NCBI GenBank assembly: GCA_025765595.1
Contig: JAIVFH010000282.1
Location: 1-33,372, forward strand
Length of the DNA: 33,372 nt
Direction: 5' to 3'
Origin: Obelidium mucronatum
Taxonomy: Eukaryota > Chytridiomycota > Chytridiomycetes > Chytridiales > Chytriomycetaceae
Part shown: one piece after another, positions 20,048 through 31,095 of the stretch
Layout of the letters: the number at the start of each line of letters is the position of its first letter
Position numbering within the stretch: the stretch's first letter is position 1
Translations under genes and position numbers: made by a program
Notes under the pieces: generated by a model
Database searches by the model: none
What the model was told of the DNA's origin: nothing
The model's input: only the letters and a program-made list of their open reading frames with translations

Positions 20048-21895
20048 ATGTCTGTTGGAAACAACCCACATCAACATGACGAACATACACCACTGCTTGG
20101 ACAAACTCTGGGGCACAGACAACCACCTACTATATGTAAAGTTAACGTCTGGAAAGAGGCGGGAGAAATGATTCCACTTGCATGGCCAGTTTCGGTGGGA
20201 TACTTGCTTCAGGTAGTGTAGGAACCCCAAATATGGGAGAATGATCAGATCAGGAAACGGTACTGATATATTCTCGTCTCTCGAGTAGATGAGCTTGAAT
20301 ATGGCGGCTGTCATGGCTTTGGGTCGATTAGGAACCAATGCTTTAGCATCAATGGCACTTGCCACTTTGTACGCAAATGTCACAGGATACTCCCTTGTCG
20401 TTGGAATGGGAGCAGCAATTGATACCCTTTGCTCTCAAGCGTATGGAGAGTATCTGGCAGGAGTCGGAGACAAGAAAGAGCTGGGGCGGTGAGTGATCAT
20501 AAAATACCAACAATTGTTTTGTGGGCTTATCCAGGATTTTGTCTTGATATAGGCATTTGACACGCACAATCTTTGCAATGTATGTCACTTGTGTCCCAGT
20601 TGCTATTTTATGGTGGTTCACGGAGCCACTTTTATTATTAGCGGGCCAAGACCCTGCCGTCGCCCGATTATCTGGACACTATACACTCCTTCTAGCCCCG
20701 TCTCTGATTCCTTTTGTGATTTCCGAATGCGTGAAGCGGTTTCTCATGGCGCAAGGGATCATGCACGCTCAAATGATTGTCATTGCGATCGTAACACCCG
20801 TCAATTGCCTGCTCCAATACATCTTTGTTTTCACGGATTTGAGGATCGGAAGTGAAGGCGCTGGAGCCCCATTCGCATTGACCATCAGCCACTGTTTGAT
20901 TGCAATTTCTCTGGTTCTTTATGCGTTTTACGTGGAAGGCGGCGATGCATACTGTGGGTGGGAGTGGGATCAAGTTCTGAATACAAAGAAGTTGAAAATG
21001 GTTGTGAGCCTTGGAACATCCGGAGTTCTCATGACTTGCACGGAATGGTATTGTGTCTTTTTGGATTATCACACGTGCGAATTTTCTCCGATTCTCATTT
21101 CCAACCATATAGGTGGGCATGGGATATTATAGCTTTGGCAGCAGGACATTTAGGACCCGAGTATCTGGCAGCTCAAACGATTGTGCTCAGTGCGACTTCA
21201 TGGGCGTATACAATGCCATTGGGAGTAGCAATTGCATGTACTACTCGAATTGGAAATGCATTGGGGGCCGGGAAGCCAGAAAAAGCGAAGCTTGCATCCT
21301 TTGTTGTGTTGGTGATTGGTCTCTTTCTGGCAACAATCAATAGCACCTGCTTGATGTTCGGACGCAGTTATCTTGGTCATATTTTCACTGACGAAACCGC
21401 CGTAGTTGTGATCGTTGATCAAATAGTTCCACTGGCTGCTGTTTTTCAGCTGGCTGACGTTTTGGGCTGCATTTGTGGTGGTATTCTGCGTGGAGCGGGG
21501 AGACCTGAGATTGGAGCGTATCTAAATTTGATTGGATACTATGTTGTAGGTATTCCATTTGGAATTCTATGTAAGTTATGGCATTTGAGAGTGTTTGGGA
21601 GTTTTTCTAATCATGTCGGCCAGTGTGCTTTCAAATGGGATGGGGAATGTTTGGACTCTGGACTGGACTGACCGCCGCTCTGTTCATAGTATCGCTGATT
21701 GAAATATACATGATATATCGACTGGATTGGGATCAGGAAGCAGAAAATGCCCATCTTCGGTCTCTTGAAGGACTTGATCAATGCGACGAAGCAGAACTAA
21801 TAACGCACCAGCCAAACTCTATTATTATATCGACAGAAGAACATTCATCTTCATTTCATCAACTGGGTGTTTCATTAGTACAAAAGAAATCATAA
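20048..21895 (+). CDS. MATE-family efflux transporter, paralog 1
   Basis: Multidrug and toxin extrusion antiporter that exports organic compounds across the plasma or vacuole membrane. Five exons: 20048-20212, 20289-20488, 20553-21047, 21113-21570, 21624-21895; 529 residues, no frame break. The N-terminus carries the EHTPLLG tag typical of eukaryotic MATE proteins, followed by about twelve membrane helices in two MatE repeats. Family signatures include LAWPVSVGYLLQ, GYSLVVGMGAAIDTLCSQAY, GNALGAGKPEKAKLA and CICGGILRGAGRPEIGAYLN. The start at 20048 matches the other two paralogs. It has one intron (21048-21112, inside Glu-Trp|Trp) that the paralogs lack, and a longer C-terminal tail. A poly(A) signal follows at 21911. 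The substrate cannot be told. Confidence 0.93.
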
Positions 21896-21910
21896 TCTGT
21901 ATAAACCTTT

Positions 21911-21916
21911 AATAAA
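21911..21916 (+). promoter_or_regulatory. AATAAA poly(A) signal of MATE paralog 1
   Basis: AATAAA, 16 nt after the stop codon of the first MATE gene. The next start codon is only 42 nt further on. Confidence 0.5.
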
Positions 21917-21957
21917 TATCGTTACTTTATTTTTTTCGAATCATTGTTGTTCTAGAG

Positions 21958-23594
21958 ATGTCAACAGGAGACGAACATACGCCATTGCTTGGACGCCGCT
22001 TGGGCCACAGCTCGAACCCAACCATCTCTAAAGACACGGTGCTTAAAGAAGCGGGAGAGATGTTTCCTCTTGCTTGGCCAGTCTCTGTCGGATATCTGCT
22101 GCAGGTGAGTGTTGTTTCCAGCCTGCCTTGCAAAAAACAAACCGTCTAATAGCAGAGCTAGATGAGTCTGAACATGGCAGCTGTCATTGCCCTTGGTCGT
22201 CTCGGAACTAACGCTCTGGCTTCGATGGCTCTGGCAACTCTCTATGCAAACGTGACTGGATATTCGCTTGTGGTTGGAATGGGCGCCGCCATCGATACAC
22301 TATGTTCTCAAGCTTTTGGTGAGCACTTAGCTGGAACGGGTGAAAAGAAGGAACTGGGGAGGTGAATATTATTGGAATCAACTTCAAATATCCTCATCCC
22401 CTATTTGTCTAGGCATCTGAGCAGAGCTATATTTATCATGTATATTATGTGTATTCCTGTCGCGATTCTATGGTGGTTTACAGAGCCGCTGCTCCTTCTA
22501 GCGGGCCAAGATCCTGCTATTGCGCAATTATCTGGCAAATACACTCTCCTATTGATTCCGTCTTTGATTCCATTTGTGATTTCCGAATGCGTAAAGCGGT
22601 TTTTGATGGCTCAAGGAATTATGCAAGCCCAAATGCTTGTAATTGGAGTTGTCGCCCCAATTAACGCCTTCCTTCAATACGTGTTTGTGTTTACGGACTT
22701 TAAGATTGGCGACGAAGGCGCTGGATGCACCTTTCGCTTTGACAATAAGTCATTCATTGATTGCGATTTCATTGTTGCTGTACACGTATTACATTGCGGG
22801 AGGCGACGCGTTTGGCGGTTGGGAGTGGAATCAGGTTCTAAATACCCGAAAATTGTCGATTGTTTTGGGGCTTGGAGTTTCTGGGGTTCTAATGACGTGT
22901 TCTGAATGGTGGGCGTGGGAAATTGTTGCCCTCGTTGCTGGTCTTCTGGGCCCACAATATTTGGCAGCGCAAACGATTGTGCTCAGTGCTGCGTCTTGGG
23001 CGTATACCATGCCGCTTGGATTTGCTATTGCATGCTCTACGCGTATTGGAAATTCTTTGGGCGCTGGATCACCAGAGAAGGCAAAGTTGACTGCATTTGT
23101 CGCTGTGGGGCTTGGCCTTTTCCTGGCAACAATGAATAGTTCCCTTCTCGTGCTTGGAAGAAAGAGGCTGGCTTTGGTGTTTACAGATGATCAAGCAGTC
23201 ATTGATGTCGTAAATGAGATCATTCCTCTCGCAGCAACTTTCCAAATTGCTGATGTCATGGGCTGTATTTGTGGTGGGATCCTCAGAGGAGCGGGCCGTC
23301 CCGAAATCGGAGCATATCTGAATCTAGTTGGATACTATGCGATGGGTATCCCAATTGGTGTATTCTGTGAGTTCCCCCTTTCCTACTTTGTTGAACATTC
23401 CGAAAAATCTAGTCTAACAATAGCGCATAGTCTGCTTCGAAATGGGCTGGAAGATGTTCGGTCTCTGGATTGGACTCACGACTGCATTATTTGTTGTCTC
23501 TTTTATCGAAATCTACATGATTTACAGGTTGGATTGGGATAAGGAAGCGGGAAATGCACGACAACGTTCCTTAGACAACCTTGCATCCGACTAA
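21958..23594 (+). CDS. MATE-family efflux transporter, paralog 2
   Basis: Four exons: 21958-22104, 22162-22361, 22413-23366, 23431-23594; about 487 residues. There is one +1 break: the T at 22726 interrupts the conserved segment that reads GDEGAGAPFALTISHSLIAI. Without it the total is a multiple of three. It has the same MATE architecture as its neighbours: EHTPLLG start, LAWPVSVGYLLQ, GMGAAIDTLCSQAF, GNSLGAGSPEKAKL and CICGGILRGAGRPEIGAYLN. Introns 1 and 2 and the last intron sit at the same positions and phases (0, 2, 1) as in paralog 1, but the Glu-Trp|Trp intron is absent. It starts 62 nt after the stop of paralog 1, so it has a very short promoter or shares one. Confidence 0.92.
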
Positions 23595-23605
23595 AGCTAT
23601 TAAAT

Positions 23606-23611
23606 AATAAA
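23606..23611 (+). promoter_or_regulatory. AATAAA poly(A) signal of MATE paralog 2
   Basis: AATAAA, 12 nt after the stop codon of the second MATE gene. Confidence 0.45.
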
Positions 23612-23740
23612 AACTGAATTCATTTCGAAGTAAGTGTTGTAAGGTCTGTAACCAAAAAAAAGCAGCTGAATTTGAGTCATGTGATTCCGGATCTGCACGT
23701 GCTGTGGTGCGATTTCTTTTACTTTTTTCAAATCAGCGAA

Positions 23741-25414
23741 ATGTCTTCGACTCAGCTTTTGATTCCAAATGAGCAAACGCCGCTGCTCCAATCACTCCAA
23801 TCGCTCGGCTGTGCATGTCCAAGTAGTCCCGACGATATCCAGATCCAGCGTGGTCAAGGAAGCGAGGGCAATGATTCCCCTTGCTTGGCCTGTTTCTATT
23901 GGCTATCTGCTTCAGGTAAATTCTGACATTTAGCTATGCTCTCAAAACTTATGGCTTTATTTCGCGATCACGTGCAGATGAGTTTGAACATGGCGGCTGT
24001 AATGGCTCTCGGACGGTTGGGCACAAATGCTTTGGCTGCAATGGCCTTAACCACACTCTATGCAAACGTTACTGGATATTCCCTTGTAGTTGGGATGGGC
24101 GCCGCTATCGATACTCTCTGCTCTCAGGCGTACGGAGAATATTTGGCAGGAACGGCTGACAAAAAGGAATTGGGAAGGTACAACGAGAGGGTGGAGATAA
24201 TTTTTTGTGTGAGGTTCAATTAATTAATGACAATGCAAAACAGGCATTTACTTCGAACGATCCTTATTATGCTCACCATGTGTATTCCCATCGCAATTCT
24301 CTGGCTCTTTACCGAACCACTGCTCCTTCTCGCTGGCCAAGACGCAACAATAGCGCAGCTCTCCGGGAAGTACAGCCGGTGGTTGATTCCGTCACTTCTG
24401 CCCTTCGCGATCGCTGAATGCATCAAACGATTCCTCATGGCGCAAGGGATAATGAATTGTCAAATGATTGTCATGGCGTGTATCACTCCAGTGAATGCTC
24501 TGCTCCAATATGTTTTTGTCTTCACTGAGTCCCGGATTGGGACAGAAGGCGAGGGAGCCGCGTTCGCTTTAACAATAAGCCACTGGTTGATTGCATTGTC
24601 CCTTGTTATCTATATGGTATATATTGAAGGCGGCTGCGGAGACGCGTTTTGTGGACTGGAGTCGAACCACATTTTCCACTCAAAGAAGCTCTGGGTCGTG
24701 ACAAGCTTGGGTATTTCAGGAATTTTAATGACGTGCTCTGAATGGTGGGCATGGGAGATCATTGCTTTGGCTGCTGGTCTTCTCGGACCCGAATACTTGG
24801 CGGCGCAAACTATTGTTTTGAGTGCCACTTCGTGGGCTTATACCATGCCTTTAGGTGTGGCAATTGCATGCACGACGAGGATAGGAAATGCTCTTGGAGC
24901 CTGGCGCTCCAGAAAAGGCTAAGCTTTCGGCCTTAGTTGTATTGGGGCTTGGTGTCGTATTGGCCTCAGTAAATAGCGGACTTCTCCTTCTGGGTCGAAA
25001 GAGACTAGGTCATTTGTTCACGGACGAGGCGGGAGTTATTGATGTTGTGGATCAAATTATTCCATTAGCCGCAGCGTTTCAGTTGGCTGATGTTTTGGGA
25101 TGTATCTGTGGTGGAATTTTAAGGGGTGCTGGAAGACCCGAAATTGGGGCATACCTCAATCTCATAGGATACTATATTCTTGGAATACCAGTTGGAATAT
25201 TTTGTAAGTCAGCCTCAGCAAGATTTGTTTTCTATGCTAAATTCCAGAACCAGTGTGTTTCAAGGTTGGCTGGAAAATATATGGGCTCTGGATTGGGCTC
25301 ACAACTGCCTTGTATGCAGTATCATTCATTGAAATATACATGATCTATAAGCTGGATTGGAAGAGAGAGGCAGACAATGCATACCAGCGATCCCTCGAAA
25401 ACGCCAGCCACTGA
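23741..25414 (+). CDS. MATE-family efflux transporter, paralog 3
   Basis: Four exons: 23741-23915, 23978-24177, 24244-25203, 25254-25414; about 497 residues. Two +1 breaks are visible: near 23834, between the EQTPLL leader and the conserved KEARAMIPLAWPVSIGYLLQ, and at 24902 (T inside GCC-GGC) in GNALGAGAPEKAKL. Removing both makes the length a multiple of three and restores alignment with the neighbours along the whole chain. Intron positions equal those of paralog 2. The protein differs from the others mainly in the N-terminal leader and in the loop with GGCGDAFCGLESNH. A typical MATE antiporter with about twelve helices is expected; substrate unknown. Confidence 0.9.
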
Positions 25415-25490
25415 CTTTTATACCAGTTCATTTGGACCTTTGGACCTTATCCTTTTTAGTTCAAGTAGGACTATTCCCGCATAATAATTA

Positions 25491-25496
25491 AATAAA
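25491..25496 (+). promoter_or_regulatory. AATAAA poly(A) signal of MATE paralog 3
   Basis: AATAAA, 76 nt after the stop codon of the third MATE gene and 63 nt before the next start codon. Confidence 0.4.
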
Positions 25497-25559
25497 GTAA
25501 GGCTGTGTAAATACTGCTGATCCAGTGATCGGAAAATAGAATTCAATAGAATCGCGAAA

Positions 25560-27695
25560 ATGAATCCTATTCGAAGAAGCCGGGCAACTTCTCCCACGTC
25601 TCCCGCCGTCTATTCTCCACGCCCTAAACCCACGATCAAAGCCGCAGTTTTCGTAGTTCATGGAATGGGCTCTCAAGTAGAAGGATATGGCAAGTTTGAC
25701 AAGAACATTGCTGACCTCCGAAAGACATGCGGTGATGTTCTCCTGGAAGACATGAACATTGGATTAGAAGCGGATGAGATTGCGTGGATTCCGATCGAAT
25801 GGCATTCTGTAGTTCACGGGTGGGTGCAAAAAGATGGATGTGCATTGGGAGTTGACACAAAGTCTATGTTGCAGACTGTCAACTGTGGATGCGCGGATGC
25901 ATCTGGTGACCCTCCCCACGACACCTGTATTCAGACAGATTAACAACGATATGTTGGCTGATGTTTTGTATTTCTTTTCGTCGTTCCACGGCGCAAAGGT
26001 TTGTATTTGTCAGCTGTCGTTCAACTCATGGTCCTTATTTACTCTTTCTTCATTTAGATTATGGAAATAGTAGCTGGAGTTATCAATTCCGAGTATTCAA
26101 AGTTCAAGGTTGAGAACCCAGAGTTCGATGGACCGATCTGTATTCTGGCTCATTCGCTTGGGGGATCATTATGTATGATTTACTAGCGAATCAAGACCGT
26201 GGCCATGGAATCTCCAGTAAATCGCGAAATGAAAGATGCTACGTTAAACGGAAATTCGAATGGATCATGCAGAACCCACTTCGAAATCGCATACCCAAAA
26301 CTTGATTTCAAACCACAGTTGAGTCATGATAACTTCTTTATTTTGTTGGCTCAATCATTATATAAACGCACTCTGTATGTAGCATGCTTGTAACGCTTGG
26401 ATCACAAGTAGCCTGCAGTAATGATTATGCGCGGACAATCCCTTGAAGAATACAAACTCCCACCTGGAATCCTCTACCGAAACGTTTTTCATCTTTACGA
26501 CCCATTAGCATACCGGATTGAACCTCTAATAGATGCACGATATGCTGAAATCTCTCCAGTCCTTATTCAACGCCCATCCAGTCTGACAAAAGGCTTCAAT
26601 CTTGCATACTACCGATCTCTTTCCAAATTATTTAGTTCATATCTTCCGTCTATTCCCAATGAATTAAACTTCCAGAGTATGCTTCCTGCTGTCGCTGTGT
26701 CTTTTCCGCAGTTTGGATTACCTGATTTGGGATTCGCGTCTCCCTCGTTTCCAGACATGCTCATCCCGAAAAGTTTCAGTGAAGCCCGGAAGACAATGAT
26801 TGAAAGCATGTATAGCTTTACGAACTGGGGAATCTTTACTGAGACCTCAAATGGATCGAATGATGTGGTAGCTCATGCTGGGACGAAGCGAAGCCATGAC
26901 CAAGACTTGAATGAAATCGACAACGCTTCAAAATTAACTGATGAATCAGGAAATGAAGAAGGACCTAAGCATAAGCGACGCCGTGTGGATCAGGAGGAGA
27001 ACCACAGATTTGACGCTACAGAAGAATCTGGCTCTTTGAGTATTGGAAAGTTTGGCCGGAAGATTCTGAAGCCACGAGCATCAAAGCACCATCGTCCCGC
27101 TCCAGAACAAATTGATGTGGAGACGCGATCTCCTATTGAACCATTTGGCCAAACTCTTGCATTTGAACCATCTCCTACAGCCTTAGCAGATGGGGTGATG
27201 GAAACAATTCGGGGCGCAGTTCGAAGAATGTCAGCCGCTTTTAATGTCTTTGACGATGAGCAGGACGAGCCAGTTTCGCCCACAATTCTCGATCAGGAAG
27301 AGGAGAAGCCTGTTGAATTCACGCACATGAAGCAAAACGGCGTCCCCGAAAAAGTGCATCGTATTCCATCCCAGCAAAACGTAGAAGAGGCCTTGACTGA
27401 GGAGTTTGCGGCCGCCGCCGAACGGGCTCTGAAACGCGATCCATCGCCCACCAGAGATAATAAATTGGCATCAGCAGCACCAGAAGACACTGCAGAAACG
27501 AATTCAAGTGAAAAGCCCCTCCCCTTGAAGGAAAGGCTTGACTATTTTGTGACGGAATCTGTGATGGAAAATACAGTCCATCAGTACTTTATCGGTATGA
27601 AAGCGCATTTCGCATATTGGGGGAACAAGGATATGATGTTCCACATTCTTTCGACTTTGCTTGATTTGAGAAACAAGGAATCAAGAACGGAGTAA
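25560..27695 (+). CDS. DDHD-domain phospholipase A1 (PA-PLA1 family)
   Basis: Intracellular lipase that removes an acyl chain from phosphatidic acid or other phospholipids. Exons 25560-25998, 26058-26317 and 26383-27695, about 669 residues. Frame breaks: +1 near 25880, -1 near 26171, +1 near 26196, +1 at 26420-26421; the corrected total is a multiple of three. Lipase features are an N-terminal VVHGMG and the Ser elbow AHSLGGS (Ala replaces the usual first Gly), then YDLLANQ, YPKLDFKP and LGSQVA before MRGQ. The DDHD domain begins VFHLYDPLAYRIEPLID and ends with LDYF, AHFAYWGNKD, supplying the Asp, Asp, His, Asp set. In between is an acidic/basic low-complexity insert (about 27000-27500). It lacks the long N-terminal part of animal and yeast relatives. 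The second intron (GTTGAG…GTAG) is the weakest part of the model. Confidence 0.85.
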
Positions 27696-27747
27696 AGGAT
27701 ATATTTTTATATTGGATTAACTATTATCCTCTGACCTATACAACGCT

Positions 27748-28401
27748 TCAATTCACTATCCGAGGAATTTTAAGAGTATTTGATTCTTCTGAATCTGACA
27801 GCTTTCGTTTCAGAACAGTGTTTTTATCGACAACACTTGTTTCCGTTTGCATCGCTTCGGATTTTTCCTGTTCCACCCTCAAGGCTTTACTCCTGGCCAG
27901 TTTTATTGCTCGTTTGCAAGATTCCAAGCCATGTTTTAGTTGAACCAGCTCGTGTGCCTTCATTGCTATTTCCCGTCTGATCTCCTTCAATTTCGTTTCC
28001 AGAGCTGCCAGCTCATCCACCGCAACCAAATACTCCAAATCAACAGAATATATTCCGGCGAATGGCGCTTGTACGACATGGGGCTCTTGCCTACTAACAT
28101 GGATAGAGCCAACCTCACACCCTTTTCTCTTCATCTCGCTAATCGCAATAACAGTCGCATGATGAGAATATTTGCTTTCCACTTGGCAATGCAGATTTGG
28201 TGTGTCAACCGATATCGTTTTGCTGATCTTGTGCTTGGCTTCAGCGACACGTTTCCTTTGCACTGCCAATAGATCGAAAGCAGATTTTTGCTTGATTATA
28301 AGCTGATCATATACTTGTGAGGCTTTCTTGTACTGCTCCGCGTGGTGTAAGAGTTGGTTGTCGAAGTTGTCTAGATTGCTGCATTGAATGGCACTTTCCA
28401 T
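27748..28401 (-). CDS. Coiled-coil protein of unknown function
   Basis: 217 residues from the ATG at 28401; an upstream ATG at 28509 would add 36 residues and overlap the divergent gene. Two long helical segments with heptad-like spacing (about 15-60, and 130-190: ALETKLKEIRREIAMKAHEL) flank a short non-helical middle. The C-terminus is basic and Ser-rich (LKRKLSDSEESN), which could be a nuclear localisation signal. The lengths and the split coiled coil would suit a subunit of a larger complex, but I do not recognise a family. No introns are seen. Confidence 0.6.
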   Translation of the reverse strand: MESAIQCSNLDNFDNQLLHHAEQYKKASQVYDQLIIKQKSAFDLLAVQRKRVAEAKHKISKTISVDTPNLHCQVESKYSHHATVIAISEMKRKGCEVGSIHVSRQEPHVVQAPFAGIYSVDLEYLVAVDELAALETKLKEIRREIAMKAHELVQLKHGLESCKRAIKLARSKALRVEQEKSEAMQTETSVVDKNTVLKRKLSDSEESNTLKIPRIVN

Positions 28402-28472
28402 TAGAGATTTTTTGCCCCTCTTTACGCTGTATTGTTTCAATACTACAAAGGCCTTTTTTTGCGAACGAGAAA

Positions 28473-29336
28473 ATGTCACAAAATCAGGCAACTTTGGTTT
28501 CCCCCACAAGAACCTTTATCGGAATTAATCCGAAAGGCATTCAAACATCTCCAACAAAGAACATGATGGCTCTGCTTTCTGGAAGCTCGTTGGCGATTCC
28601 GTATTCACGAACTTCAGCAGGAACTGGATCCCCTCAACTCCTTTCTCCAACGCCATCTTGGTTCCAAAATGCTCTAGAATCAAATGAAAACTTGAATGAT
28701 GATGAATTGCCCGATCTTGACTCGTTGAGTAGTGAAGGCGATGTAGAGGAATCTTTGGCCGCCGAAACCACAAATCCTGAGAGTTGTAGTAGTCAGAATG
28801 ATTGCGAATCCATGAACCTAGAAGATTCTAAGCCTCCATTGCATATCTTGAAAGGAGATATTGTCAGTATCCCGCAAAACGCCACACATTCTCGTCAGAC
28901 AAGTTCCAAAAATAGCAAAACTGGCGATCCCAACAAGAATGTCCAAACCCAAAAAACCAACCGCAATCAACAACGAAATGAAAAAAGACCCATCCAGTCA
29001 GAGCCGAGTGCAACATTCATGGTCACGCACTGGCAAAAGAAACAAACCATATTCAATTCAATGGAGCTCGACGTGTTGGATTCACTTCTGGATCAGCGCG
29101 ATGTCCCATCTTTGTCTGAAGAGAGTTTAGAAGAATCCATGGCGTGTCTTGGACATTCGCTAGTTTGTGGTAGTGAGATTGATACTGGTGGTGAGGATGG
29201 AAGGATGCTGTCATCTGGGGCCAAGAGTGAAATTTGGAGGGAGGCTGCTACAATGTTGGCTTCTGCAGCTGCATTTGCATTGACGGGATGTGTAATGTAT
29301 GAAGCAGTCAGAAAATCGAGAGCTGGAAGGCGATAA
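28473..29336 (+). CDS. Acidic, mostly disordered protein with C-terminal membrane anchor
   Basis: Single exon, 287 residues, starting MSQNQATLVSPTRTF. The sequence is Ser/Asn/Glu-rich and probably disordered, with an acidic patch (NDDELPDLDSLSSEGDVEE) and a second one (ELDVLDSLLDQRDVPSLSEE). The last 30 residues form one hydrophobic helix (ATMLASAAAFALTGCVMYEA) followed by a basic tail (RKSRAGRR), the arrangement of a tail-anchored protein with its bulk in the cytosol. The organelle cannot be told. The next gene downstream has the same layout, though no clear sequence match except general composition. The 5' end faces the coiled-coil gene 71 nt away. Confidence 0.65.
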   Translation: MSQNQATLVSPTRTFIGINPKGIQTSPTKNMMALLSGSSLAIPYSRTSAGTGSPQLLSPTPSWFQNALESNENLNDDELPDLDSLSSEGDVEESLAAETTNPESCSSQNDCESMNLEDSKPPLHILKGDIVSIPQNATHSRQTSSKNSKTGDPNKNVQTQKTNRNQQRNEKRPIQSEPSATFMVTHWQKKQTIFNSMELDVLDSLLDQRDVPSLSEESLEESMACLGHSLVCGSEIDTGGEDGRMLSSGAKSEIWREAATMLASAAAFALTGCVMYEAVRKSRAGRR

Positions 29337-29479
29337 AGTATTCCAAAAAAGCGTGATTATACGCATACTTAATGCAATTAAATATTTAATTCTTTTTATA
29401 CTTCTCTTCCCTCTTCTTGACTTGAAGATTATAGAAGATTGTTACGAATCTGAAACTCGACCAAAACAGCCAAAAGATC

Positions 29480-31024
29480 ATGGTCCACCAGCGCACATTC
29501 ACCGAAGAGCTGGAGCCCGAATCCGACAACTTTGACAGCGTTTGGAACGAGCTTGTTTCCTCGAACCAGGGACTTGTTGACCACCAGTTTGGATCTTCGT
29601 TGGTTGATTTGGACGAAGAGAGTTATCAGATTGACCAGGAAGAAGCCCCACCTGCGCTGCTCCAGCAAGCGGACGATGTGTTTCCGGTTCCATCGGCAAA
29701 GATAAGCATTGCGCCAGTGGCAGTGCCGAGGACAGTGAAGGCAGCGGCAAGCGATCAGCCTGAGGTGTGTTTGTGTAAGAAAGAAGCCAGACTAAGCAGC
29801 GATATTCCTCTAGATGAGCGCAGAAGAGCTCTTTGCGCACCGAGCAAACACAGTGGGACTGTTGGAAGCTGTGCGGCTGCAAGAAGTCGAGCAACAAACA
29901 AACTCTGACGTCAAAGTCGAACTGGCTTCAAACAACGAAGAAGAAAGACAAGAAACTCAGAGCGACTTTTCTCCTCTTTTGACGCCAACGCCGCTTCCAA
30001 TTCACATCCACAAACCAATTGCAATCAGGCCTGTTCCCGCAGCGGCACAAAGGCCCGCCACGCCACCACCACCAACACCGCCTAAGCCGGTCATTCTTGA
30101 GACTCCCGCCGACTCAGACGATCAAGTTCAGGAATATGTAGATGTATTCCACACTGCGCCAGCAACGCCCTCTAAGCCGCCACAAACACAAACACATGTA
30201 CCCTCAAAGTTTGAGGACCCCGTAAGTTTCAAAATCCCGGTGCTCCAATTATTCCTTACTCATTAATATTTCTCTTTTTTTAACTTTTTCAGACCACGGG
30301 TATGTCGCCTGATGAGCTATTTGCATGGCGCGTCGAAAAAATGGGAATACTGGAAGCATTGAGACTCTTGGAATTGGAGCAAGTTGAACAAGATAGAATC
30401 TTGGCGTTGGAAGAAAAAGAAGAGACAGCAGCATCTATGATGACAGCGACGGCTGCCGAGTTTGAGAGCGCATTCAACAGCAGTTCTTCTATGGGAATAA
30501 TCCCATCAACGACCCATGTACTACTTAACAAAAAGGATGTTGGTGATGCTGCCCCCACTGCAAGTGCATTTTCTGAAGACGATCACAACAAAGTGATGAT
30601 GGATTATGTGTTTGGGAAAAACAATCCGTTGGTTACACGTGGGCAAAGCTTTAATGTTTCACCGCCGGCTGCGCAAGTCAATACGGCAACACCTGCGACT
30701 GAAGTTAAGAGCACGAATGAAGATCCCAGTGGACTTGATAATAACAATGCTGTTCAAACGGATGAAGTTCAAGAGGACAATGATCTGGATGATATGTTAT
30801 TTGTTAAGGATATTCCTGCTGTTGACACCAGAAAATCTTCCATTGCATTTGTTGAAACAAAGGATATTCCCGTTTTGGATGTTGACTCAGATGACGAACT
30901 GGAGGAGTCACCTAAAGCTGGAATTTGGACTTTGGGTACACTGACTCTAGCTGTTGGGGTAGTGGCTGTTGCCGGATATCTAGCTTTTGGGCGTGGAAAA
31001 CGAAGAGGCGGTGCACGAAAGTAA
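29480..31024 (+). CDS. Tail-anchored acidic protein with duplicated M-S-x-x-E-L-F-A module
   Basis: Three exons, 29480-29764, 29814-30221 and 30293-31024, all split in phase 0; 474 residues, no frame break. Exons 2 and 3 each open with the same module: MSAEELFAHRANTVGLLEAV and, after three residues, MSPDELFAWRVEKMGILEAL. Each continues as a Glu/Gln-rich helix (RLQEVEQ; RLLELEQVEQ). A Pro/Thr-rich stretch (PATPPPPTPPKPV) lies in exon 2. The C-terminus is a single hydrophobic helix (IWTLGTLTLAVGVVAVAGYL) with a basic end (FGRGKRRGGARK), so it is probably tail-anchored with a cytosolic body. Because both modules start at phase-0 exon borders, exon duplication is the simplest origin. No known domain is recognised. 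Confidence 0.75.
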
Positions 31025-31027
31025 TGC

Positions 31028-31033
31028 AATAAA
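31028..31033 (+). promoter_or_regulatory. AATAAA poly(A) signal of the tail-anchored gene
   Basis: AATAAA, 4 nt after the stop codon at 31024. The convergent seven-span gene ends at 31096, leaving 71 nt between the two stops. Confidence 0.4.
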
Positions 31034-31095
31034 TTATTATATAGGTTGTATTAAATAAGGATAATCGAAGTCTAAACAGAATTATCATGTATCAA

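Noticed and set aside
20048..27695. MATE triplet plus lipase and cupin as a secondary-metabolite cluster
   Set aside because: No synthase, peptide synthetase, terpene cyclase or tailoring enzyme is present, so the grouping is better explained by tandem duplication and chance.
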